This document shows positions 26,029 to 33,540 of a stretch of DNA of 34,970 nucleotides, one piece after another. Each line of letters starts with the position of its first letter. Position 1 is the stretch's first letter. The notes below the pieces were generated by a model that was given only the letters and a program-made list of their open reading frames with translations, made no database searches and was not told the DNA's origin. The DNA lies in NCBI GenBank assembly GCA_016212965.1, contig JACRDA010000109.1, forward strand, positions 1 to 34,970. Reading direction: 5' to 3'. The DNA is from Myxococcales bacterium. Its GTDB lineage: Bacteria > Myxococcota_A > Polyangia > Polyangiales > Polyangiaceae. The position numbers and the translations under genes are program-made.

Positions 26029-26832
26029 TCAGCGCTCCGCCCAGACCTGGATCATGCGCGACTGGCCATAGACGACCGATTCATCCGCGGCGAGCGCGTG
26101 CACCTCGCCGCAGAGGCGCGCCACTTCCTCGCGACTGGCCAGACCTTCGCGGACGATGCGATCGCCGAGCTCCGCGAAGCTGAGCGCCTCGATGCGCTTG
26201 CCCTCGCCACGCACGAAGATCGGCTGGTGCGCCCCGAGCTCGACCTTGGTGAAGCCCGCGGCGCGAACCGCGCGGTACAGGCCCCGCGCGACGTTGTAGT
26301 CGCAGCCCCTCCGCTCGGCGAGCGCGAGGGCGAGCGCCCGCAGCCGGGCCTGTGCCGGCGACGGCGGCTCGCAGAAGCTGCTGTCGATCGAGATCTCCTC
26401 GCAGACGAGCACGCCGCCGGGCGCGAGCACCCGCCGCATCTCCGCGAGGACGTCGGGGGGACGCGCCACGTGCATGAGGAGGAGGCGTGCGTAGGCGAGG
26501 TCGAAGTGCTCGCCGGGCAGGCCGGTGTCGTGCGCGCTGGCCTCGACGAAGACGGGGTGCGAAGGGCCGCCGCCGCGGCCGGCTCGCGCCACCGCGAGCT
26601 GGTCCGCGCTGGCGTCCACACCGACCACGCAGCCGCCGGAACCGACGCGCTCGGCCATCCAGTGGCACATGGTTCCGACGCCGCAGCCGAGCTCGACGAC
26701 GCGCCGGCCCGGACCGAGGCCGACCGACGCGAGGAGCGCGCGACTGGCCGGGCCATAGGTTTCCTGGACGAGCCGCAGGCGCTCGGCGCCCGGCTCACCC
26801 ACCTGCAAGGAGTACGTACTCTGCGCTTGCAT
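26029..26832 (-). CDS. SAM-dependent methyltransferase (class I)
   Basis: 267 residues, soluble. The Rossmann core starts at RRVVELGCGVGTMCHWMAER (44-62, motif I), followed by an acidic strand end (CVVGVDASADQLAVAR), the FDLAYARLLLMHVARP motif of the UbiE/methyltransf_11 group and LAPGGVLVCEEISID. The C-terminal part (about 175-267) is longer than in minimal members and helical. The substrate is unknown; small-molecule methylation is most likely, not protein glutamate methylation, which CheR covers. ATG with GAGGTGG six bases upstream. Neighbours in the same direction are the STAS-like gene (38 bases) and DUF4388 gene (61 bases), so co-transcription with the chemosensory genes is plausible. 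Confidence 0.85.
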   Translation of the reverse strand: MQAQSTYSLQVGEPGAERLRLVQETYGPASRALLASVGLGPGRRVVELGCGVGTMCHWMAERVGSGGCVVGVDASADQLAVARAGRGGGPSHPVFVEASAHDTGLPGEHFDLAYARLLLMHVARPPDVLAEMRRVLAPGGVLVCEEISIDSSFCEPPSPAQARLRALALALAERRGCDYNVARGLYRAVRAAGFTKVELGAHQPIFVRGEGKRIEALSFAELGDRIVREGLASREEVARLCGEVHALAADESVVYGQSRMIQVWAER

Positions 26833-26870
26833 CGACCACCTCGTGTGCCGCGCGACCTGAGGCATGTGCC

Positions 26871-27293
26871 TCAGGCCTGGCCGGGGACGTCCTCGAGGAA
26901 CTTGCGGAACTGCACGCGCTCCGGCGTCGTGAGCACCGGCTCGAGCCACTTCTGGGCGGCGGCGGCGTCCTGGAAGACGGCGCGCGATTGCATGCCGGCG
27001 CCCTCGCGAAAGAGGCGGCCGATTTGTAGCCCGATCACGGCGCTCGGGTCGGTCACCACGACCTGACGCTCCACGCGCGCATCCTCGGCGCGCATGATCT
27101 CGAGGAGCACGTTGGCGACCTCCACCGGCAGGATGCGCATGCCGCGCCAATCCGTACCCAGTACCACCCTGCCGCGCGCCGCCTGGAGAATCGCCTGGAA
27201 CTTGGGCGCGCTTGCCTGAAGCTCGGCCATGGTGACCGTCCCCGTCTGGCGGATCGTGACCAGGCGTCCAACCGAGTTCGCAACCGTGATCAT
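26871..27293 (-). CDS. STAS/SpoIIAA-like protein, internal start in the same frame
   Basis: 140 residues from the ATG at 27293: MITVANSVGRLVTIRQTGTV, then FQAILQAARGRVVLGTDWRG, MRILPVEVANVLLEIMRAED and FQDAAAAQKWLEPVLTTPER. Alternating strands and helices, with a final AAAQKWLEP helix, resemble SpoIIAA-like/STAS domains, which bind partner proteins or small ligands. GGAGG lies seven bases before this ATG, and the ~50 residues before it look non-coding, so independent translation is likely even though no stop separates it from the upstream gene. Its end is 38 bases before the methyltransferase start. STAS domains often work as antagonists or regulators of kinases, but no target is visible. Confidence 0.55.
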   Translation of the reverse strand: MITVANSVGRLVTIRQTGTVTMAELQASAPKFQAILQAARGRVVLGTDWRGMRILPVEVANVLLEIMRAEDARVERQVVVTDPSAVIGLQIGRLFREGAGMQSRAVFQDAAAAQKWLEPVLTTPERVQFRKFLEDVPGQA

Positions 27294-28379
27294 GCTCGTG
27301 CCTCCTTCATGAAACCGGGCGCTCGCCTGCGGCGAGCTCGGTGTGCGGCCCCGGCGCGCCGCGTGTCCGCCCCGCGTGCGGGCCGCCAGCCGCCGCTCCG
27401 ACGGCTTGGCGCGGTGCCGCGCGGTGACGCGCCGCGCGCCGTTGGCGTAGGGGTAGTCATCGCCGTGATGCCAGGGGAACAGGTGAAGGTTCCAGCCGTT
27501 GAGGCGGTTCGCATAGAGGGCCAGCGTGGAGACGAGCGACAGGTACTCGTCCTTCGACCGAAGCTCGGGCAATGCGGCCAGGGTGCGCTGGGTGAAGCCC
27601 CACAGCCGCTCGAGTCCGCAGTAGCCGAGAAACTCGCTAGGCACGCGAATGAAGTGGCCCGTGATCTGGCGCAGGGTGTCGAGGTCGATATCGGTCTGCT
27701 GGCAGCTCTTCAGCAGGCCACCGAGGGCTCCATAGCCCAGCGGGCGGGTCTCGCCATTGACGAATACCAGCGTCGCGAAGTACTGGTCGTAGCTTCCGGC
27801 GCGACTCGGTATGCGGCCGTGGTGAATGTCGACGAGCTCGCGCGGCGGCGACACCCAGATCGCCTCCAGCTCGCTCTGGATCTCGTCGACCAGCGCCTGC
27901 ACCGCGGGGCACGTCACCGGGGTGGCGTGCGGTAGAGGAAACACGTGGGTCGGCTCCTCCTGCCTGGTGACGCGAACCTCGAGCACCTGCTTGGTGCGAT
28001 ACGTCGCGTGCCAGCAGGCGCGACCAGCCTCCTTCAGCGCGGGAATGTCGGCCGCGATGACCTGGCCCACGGCGGCCGCGGGGATGTACTCGGTGAGCTT
28101 GCCATACTTGATCGCCAAGTGCTGCAGGTGCGAGAGGAACACGGTTCCGTCCGGCGACCTGGTACGGTCCTCCTTGTACTGCGCCGTCATGTAGACGAGC
28201 TGCCGGAACGGGCACAGGTGGTAGAGATGCTCGCCGGAGACGATCGCGTGGTTCTGGAGGCTGTTGTAGGGAAGGGCACGCCACAGGAAGTCCGCGAGCA
28301 CCGGATTCTTCTCCTGACCCAGCTCGGCCGTGATCCGGATTCCCAGCGCTGGCCACTCCACTTGGATGTTTCGGGGCAT
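26871..28379 (-). CDS. Cucumopine-synthase-related protein, in frame with a STAS-like domain
   Basis: The frame is open for 502 residues from an ATG with a good ribosome binding site (GAGGAG). Residues about 1-312 form one coherent protein: a cyclophilin-like first half (NIQVEWPALGIRITAELGQE, ALPYNSLQNHAIVSGEHLYH, LSHLQHLAIKYGKLTEYIPA), then a helical half (RELVDIHHGRIPSRAGSYDQ, LQITGHFIRVPSEFLGYCGL, NRLNGWNLHLFPWHHGDDYP). I recognise this as the group annotated as cucumopine-synthase-related, with a C-terminal helical bundle, related to an Agrobacterium opine synthase. Residues about 313-362 are Arg-rich, like untranslated sequence read through. Residues 363-502 are a separate STAS-like domain with its own ribosome binding site. 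So either the stop codon was lost, giving a fusion, or the second gene starts at 27293. The enzyme activity is not established. Confidence 0.65.
   Translation of the reverse strand: MPRNIQVEWPALGIRITAELGQEKNPVLADFLWRALPYNSLQNHAIVSGEHLYHLCPFRQLVYMTAQYKEDRTRSPDGTVFLSHLQHLAIKYGKLTEYIPAAAVGQVIAADIPALKEAGRACWHATYRTKQVLEVRVTRQEEPTHVFPLPHATPVTCPAVQALVDEIQSELEAIWVSPPRELVDIHHGRIPSRAGSYDQYFATLVFVNGETRPLGYGALGGLLKSCQQTDIDLDTLRQITGHFIRVPSEFLGYCGLERLWGFTQRTLAALPELRSKDEYLSLVSTLALYANRLNGWNLHLFPWHHGDDYPYANGARRVTARHRAKPSERRLAARTRGGHAARRGRTPSSPQASARFHEGGTSMITVANSVGRLVTIRQTGTVTMAELQASAPKFQAILQAARGRVVLGTDWRGMRILPVEVANVLLEIMRAEDARVERQVVVTDPSAVIGLQIGRLFREGAGMQSRAVFQDAAAAQKWLEPVLTTPERVQFRKFLEDVPGQA
27301..27305 (-). 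promoter_or_regulatory. Shine-Dalgarno for the internal STAS-like start
   Basis: On the minus strand GGAGG lies seven bases before the ATG at 27293, inside a frame that is open from 28379. It argues for a separate translation start. Confidence 0.6.
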
Positions 28380-28846
28380 GACGGCTCCTCACACGGCGGC
28401 CCGATGCGGGCGCCGCGCAGCAAGGCGGTGGCGAAGTGCCCAGCGAAGGGCGCTCCGAAGTCGCCGCGGTAGACAGCGGCGACCTGTACGCACGTTGCCA
28501 GAACGACGAGGGGCGCGCCATTCGCTATGGTGACGAAGCCGCCGGCCGGCTCGGCCGGCTCGGCGCGAGGGCGGGGCGCGGCCGCGGCGCGGGATGTCAT
28601 CGCGCCCTCCCGGTGACGACGGCAGTCCATTCGTCATGGTGGAGAATGGCGGCGGGGGTCCGCTGCCGGCAGATTCTCGGGTGTGTGCGGACGCGACCGG
28701 ACTCGACATGCGGCCTGTCGGGCGGGTGTCTGGCGGCAACAGGGATCGGGCTTCGGACTTCAGGCACTCGACTCGAGGGAGCGGAGCAGCTCCTCGAGTG
28801 GACGCGCGCGGACAGCGCGCCGCCAGGCAAGCGAGGAAGCGAGCAC
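28380..28846. other. Divergent intergenic region
   Basis: Between the start of the minus-strand run (28379) and the YCII gene (28847). It should hold two promoters. I see no gene I trust; a minus-strand frame from 28630 overlaps the next gene too far. It contains an inverted repeat at 28771-28799 and two near-copies of CCATTCG..ATGGTG (28519 and 28626). Confidence 0.5.
28771..28799. repeat. Inverted repeat upstream of the YCII gene
   Basis: ACTCGAGGGAGC and GCTCCTCGAGT pair over 11 bp with one bulged G around a 6-base loop (GGAGCA). It lies 47 bases before the start codon. It could be an operator or a 5'-leader hairpin; there is no T tract for a terminator. Confidence 0.55.
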
Positions 28847-29176
28847 GTGGATTTCGAAGCGCACCATTTCGTCATGCTGCGGCGCGGCGCGACGGGGACG
28901 CCCGCCGGCACACCCGAGGCCGAAGCACTACGGAAGCGCCACTTGGCGCACCTTTTCGCGCTCCTCGACAGCGGCAAGATGGTCGCTTGCGGGCCGTGCG
29001 AGGATCAAGACGACGCGGACCTTCGCGGGATGTGCATCTACCGCACCGGGACCGCGGCCGAGGCGCGGGCGCTCGCCGAGTCCGACCCCGCGGTGCAGGC
29101 CGGGGAGCTCCGCGTGGAGCTCCTGACCTGGAAGACCCCGCGCGGTCAGCTCGCCTTCCCGAAGGCGCCCGCCTGA
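28847..29176 (+). CDS. YCII-family protein
   Basis: 109 residues, soluble. The compact ferredoxin-like fold is readable: AHHFVMLRRG first strand, TPEAEALRKRHLAHLFALLD helix, SGKMVACGPCEDQDDADLRG, CIYRTGTAAEARALAESDPA and a final strand LRVELLTWKTP. The DP.. and central GP motifs are normal for the family. Related proteins have varied roles (hydrolase- or oxygenase-like, or dyes such as DGPF), and the catalytic function is not known here. The start is a GTG (28847) with GAGG nine bases upstream; the frame continues upstream without signature. It ends 41 bases before the convergent membrane protein. Confidence 0.8.
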   Translation: MDFEAHHFVMLRRGATGTPAGTPEAEALRKRHLAHLFALLDSGKMVACGPCEDQDDADLRGMCIYRTGTAAEARALAESDPAVQAGELRVELLTWKTPRGQLAFPKAPA

Positions 29177-29185
29177 GCTGCAGCG

Positions 29186-29217
29186 GCGCGCGCGCCCGCG
29201 CCCGCACCCGCCCACGC
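29186..29217. repeat. Small CCCGCG/CCCGCA patch between convergent genes
   Basis: A short C-rich tract of the same hexamer family fills the gap between the YCII gene and the convergent membrane protein gene. Only four or so units. Confidence 0.5.
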
Positions 29218-29790
29218 TCATCGCTCCGCGTGCATCTCGTCGCCGGGCCGGACGAGCTCGGACATGCGGCTCACGACGTCGGCGAGACCACGCCCGAGCC
29301 GCACGCGCTCGCGCACGGTCCAGGCGGCGAGCACGAGGCCGACGACCGCGACGGCCGTGGGGGCATCCGCGCTCGGCGCGCGCACGAGCGAGCCTCCCGC
29401 CGCGCCACCGCCGACGAGCGCGAGCGCGAGCGCCGGCCACAGGCGGCGGCGCTCGGCCGCGGCCACCGGAACGAGCTCGGCGCGTACCCGCTCCGCGAGG
29501 GGCACCTCGTCGGGCGCCTGTCGGTAGCCCGCGCTCGCGCCGTCGCTCGCGCCGTCGACGCGCGCCTCGAGGTGCAGCCCGAGCGCGTGCGCCGCCACTC
29601 GGCCCGCGCTCGCCTTGCCGGCCGCGCGGCAGAGCATCCGCGCCTTGCGCCAGTCGCCCGCCCGGATGATCTTCTCGAGGGAGCGGAGAAACATGGGGGT
29701 GTTCAGCGTGCGCGCGAACACGAGCACGGCTCCGACCAAGGCGAGCGCCGCGCCGGGGACCGACAAGGCCCACATCAGCACCGGTGACAT
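29218..29790 (-). CDS. Membrane protein resembling MotA/TolQ/ExbB N-terminus
   Basis: 190 residues with three likely membrane segments: about 5-27 (WALSVPGAALALVGAVLVFA), about 122-142 (LWPALALALVGGGAAGGSLV) and about 151-167 (AVAVVGLVLAAWTV). Between the first two is a helical cytoplasmic part (PMFLRSLEKIIRAGDWRKAR, MLCRAAGKASAGRVAAHAL) typical of the first loop of MotA/TolQ/ExbB-type ion-channel subunits. It lacks the long loop and the fourth helix of ExbB, and no ExbD/TolR partner is adjacent, so the assignment is only by resemblance. The ATG at 29790 is chosen because it begins the first helix; the longer frame to 29922 translates repeat sequence. An AGGAGC element lies about 13 bases upstream. 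Confidence 0.6.
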   Translation of the reverse strand: MSPVLMWALSVPGAALALVGAVLVFARTLNTPMFLRSLEKIIRAGDWRKARMLCRAAGKASAGRVAAHALGLHLEARVDGASDGASAGYRQAPDEVPLAERVRAELVPVAAAERRRLWPALALALVGGGAAGGSLVRAPSADAPTAVAVVGLVLAAWTVRERVRLGRGLADVVSRMSELVRPGDEMHAER

Positions 29791-29833
29791 GCGGCGATCA
29801 TGCTCCTGCGGCTCGCCGCCGGCTTCCCCGAAA

Positions 29834-29945
29834 CGCCCGCGCCCGCCCCCGCTCACGCACACGCGCCCGCCCCCGCACTCGCGCCCGCGCCCGCCCCCGC
29901 ACTCGCGCCCGCCCCCGCACACGCGCCCGCGCCCGCCCCGGCGCC
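29834..29945. repeat. GGGCGC/GGGTGC hexamer array 5 (C-rich on plus strand)
   Basis: Degenerate CCCGCG/CCCGCC/CACGCG units upstream of the membrane-protein gene and abutting the palindromic array at 29946. Runs of three to five C every six bases give a G-quadruplex motif on the minus strand, the coding strand of both neighbours. Confidence 0.85.
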
Positions 29946-30157
29946 AGTTCCCATTCCGGGAACTGCCAAGGGGGATGGCGCGCCCGCACGCGAGTCATCC
30001 CCGGTCGAGGTTCCCCAGAGGGGAACCGAGAGCCGGGATGAGTGCGTCATCCCCGGCGCGAGTTCCCATTCCGGGAACTGCCAAGGGGGATGGCGCGCAC
30101 GCGCGCGAGTCATCCCCGGTCGGCGTTCCCATTCCGGGAACTGCCAAGGGGGATGAC
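29946..30157. repeat. Array of nested palindromic repeats downstream of glmS
   Basis: Four related units. Each full unit has outer arms GTCATCCCC and GGGGATGAC (perfect at 30109-30157) around an inner palindrome GTTCCC-ATTCC-GGGAAC, then TGCCAAG. Units: 29946-29977 (right part only; left arm replaced by the hexamer array), 29994-30041 (inner loop variant GTTCCCC-AGA-GGGGAAC), 30046-30092 and 30109-30157. Linkers are short and GC-rich. The inner palindromes are nearly identical between units, so recent multiplication is likely. They lie about 45 bases after the glmS stop and could form large hairpins that stop transcription or protect the glmS 3' end. The layout resembles REP-type elements, but no transposase is present. 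Confidence 0.85.
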
Positions 30158-30201
30158 CCGCCTCGCGCCCCGCACGCGCGCTCGCGCGCACCCGCGCGGC
30201 G

Positions 30202-32034
<1,833 letters not shown>

Positions 32035-32060
32035 CGCGTCACCTCACTCGTGATCCTCTC

Positions 32061-32088
32061 CCTCTAGCGCGCCACGCCGAGGTCGCAA
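32061..32088 (-). promoter_or_regulatory. glmS: Possible sigma70-type promoter for glmS
   Basis: On the minus strand TTGCGA, a 16-base spacer and TAGAGG precede the glmS start by about 26 bases. The -35 has four of six consensus bases; the -10 is weak. Confidence 0.3.
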
Positions 32089-32114
32089 ACTTCCCGGCCG
32101 AGCCAGAGGGTGAT

Positions 32115-33305
32115 CTAGTTGTGCGGGGGGGACGGTCCGTTCACCGCGCTCGCGGACGGGACGGCGCTCGCGGACGCGGCCGCACTGGCGGACGGAGCGG
32201 CGGAGACGGCGGGCGGCGCGGCGGACGCGGTCGGCGCCGGCGGCTCGTCCTCGAGGAGTGCGAGCGCGAGATCGAGCAGCTCCGCCGCCCCGCCGGGCGT
32301 GAGGCCGAGCGTGAGGCCCACGTGCTCGCCCTCTTGCCCGACGCGGAGGGCCGCGAGCGTGGGACCGAGCCGGAGCCGCGCGACGAGCTTGCCGATGGGC
32401 GTCGTCGCGTCCTCCGCCTGGCGCCGCACTCCCTCGACGATGGCGGCGAGGTCGCGCGCCGTCGCCGTGCTCGTGCAGCCGAGGGCGACGCGCAGCTCGA
32501 AGGTCGCTCCGAGCCGCAGGGCCGCCGCCGCACCGGTGACGGCGGCGAACACGTCCGGCAGGCCGTGACCCTGCACCGCCTCGGCGAGCAGCCTGCGCTG
32601 CTCGGGCGAGAGCCGCGCGCTCGCCACGACCGCCCCCGTGCCGACGAGCGCGCGGAGCGGCGCCTGGACCGGGTCGTCGCCGAGGCTCGGCGCGCGACCG
32701 CCGGCCGCCTCGATGGCGCGCTCGAGCAGGGCCGCTTTCGACACGAGCAGCGGCCCGCCGGCCCGCACCGCGAGGGCGCCGGCCTCGTCGTCGCCGCCGA
32801 CCAGGGTGAAGTCGGCGCGCTGGCGGCGCTGCGCGGCCGCACCGCGGGCGACGAGCATCTTCTCGGCGCAGGCCACGAGCCCGGCCGCGTCGAAGTCGCC
32901 ACCCGCGACGAGCAGGAAGTCCCCTCCCGGGCCGTCCGGCACCGCGAAGCCGAGCTCGGTGAGCGCCGTCGCGGGGTCGAAGCCGCAGCGCTCGGCCACA
33001 CCCCCGAGCCCGTCGAGCCCGCGGCCCGGGCCGAAGAAACGCTCGCCGAGCGGCGTCGCGCGGAGCGCGGGCACGTCGAGCTCCACGAACAAGAGGGCTC
33101 CGGCCGGCACCGCGTCGATGAGCTCGGCCCGGGCCGGTGCCGCGCTCGCGCTCCCGGCTGGCTCGACCCCGCCCGTCGCGTCGAGCGCGTCGGGGCGCAG
33201 CCAGCGGCCGAGCCCGATCGCGCCGGCGAGGAGCGCGGCAGCGCCCGCCGTGAGCCCGATCGCGCGCCGCCGCCGGGCGCGCCGTCTCGTCGTGGCCGCG
33301 CTCAC
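32115..33305 (-). CDS. Membrane-anchored protein with low-complexity tail, unknown function
   Basis: 396 residues. A basic N-terminus (TTRRRARRRRAI) and one membrane helix (about 16-33) are followed by a soluble, presumably periplasmic, domain of about 310 residues rich in Ala, Leu and Gly (ELDVPALRATPLGERFFGPG, FLLVAGGDFDAAGLVACAEK, FELRVALGCTSTATARDLAA), and then a Ser/Ala/Pro tail of about 40 residues (TASAAPPAVSAAPSASAAAS). Repeated units of about 100 residues with A.L..E..G.. patterns suggest helical or alternating structure, but I recognise no family. It starts with GTG (33303-33305) overlapping the stop of the 49-residue gene by 4 nt. The pair is likely one unit, transcribed toward glmS. 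Confidence 0.7.
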   Translation of the reverse strand: MSAATTRRRARRRRAIGLTAGAAALLAGAIGLGRWLRPDALDATGGVEPAGSASAAPARAELIDAVPAGALLFVELDVPALRATPLGERFFGPGRGLDGLGGVAERCGFDPATALTELGFAVPDGPGGDFLLVAGGDFDAAGLVACAEKMLVARGAAAQRRQRADFTLVGGDDEAGALAVRAGGPLLVSKAALLERAIEAAGGRAPSLGDDPVQAPLRALVGTGAVVASARLSPEQRRLLAEAVQGHGLPDVFAAVTGAAAALRLGATFELRVALGCTSTATARDLAAIVEGVRRQAEDATTPIGKLVARLRLGPTLAALRVGQEGEHVGLTLGLTPGGAAELLDLALALLEDEPPAPTASAAPPAVSAAPSASAAASASAVPSASAVNGPSPPHN

Positions 33306-33451
33306 TTCGAGCGCCGCTGGAACAGGCGGCCCACGAGCCCGCCGAGCCTGGGCGCCTGCGCGTAGAGCATCACCAGCGCGAACAGGACGCCGACGAGGGC
33401 GACCTCGTTCGGCCGCACCTCACCCACGACGGTGCGCAGGGTGTCCCACAT
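33302..33451 (-). CDS. 49-residue single-helix membrane protein
   Basis: A short open frame: MWDTLRTVVGEVRPNEVALV, then a hydrophobic segment GVLFALVMLYAQ (about 21-32) and a basic end LVGRLFQRRSK. It has one membrane helix followed by an amphipathic region, like a small accessory subunit. Evidence for it being real: its TGA overlaps the GTG of the next gene by 4 nt, codon ends are G/C-rich, and a TAGAAT -10 box lies nine bases before the ATG. It has no recognised family. Confidence 0.6.
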   Translation of the reverse strand: MWDTLRTVVGEVRPNEVALVGVLFALVMLYAQAPRLGGLVGRLFQRRSK

Positions 33452-33460
33452 CGGCGCGGG

Positions 33461-33466
33461 ATTCTA
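33461..33466 (-). promoter_or_regulatory. Probable -10 box of a leaderless promoter (49-residue gene)
   Basis: On the minus strand TGTAGAAT ends nine bases before the ATG at 33451, with no Shine-Dalgarno. It is the best -10 match of the set (TAGAAT, with an extended TG). Confidence 0.5.
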
Positions 33467-33528
33467 CACGGCGCCCGCCGCGCCGGCACCGCTTCTTGCG
33501 GCCTCTGCTCGCTCGCCCCGCGTCCTGC

Positions 33529-33534
33529 TAAGGT
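33529..33534 (+). promoter_or_regulatory. Possible -10 box of a leaderless promoter (33541 gene)
   Basis: TGCTAAGGT places TAAGGT six bases before the GTG at 33541. The sequence GGTGG also overlaps this spot, so a ribosome binding role cannot be excluded. Confidence 0.4.
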
Positions 33535-33540
33535 GGGGCC

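Noticed and set aside
28187-28630. Minus-strand ORF of 147 residues upstream of the cucumopine-synthase-like gene
   Set aside because: It overlaps the start of that gene by nearly 200 bases, and its later part is Arg/Ser-rich and out of frame. An early segment looks protein-like but is not enough.
29946-30157. CRISPR array
   Set aside because: Repeats are palindromic and spacers are short, similar GC-rich linkers of unequal length; no cas gene is present.
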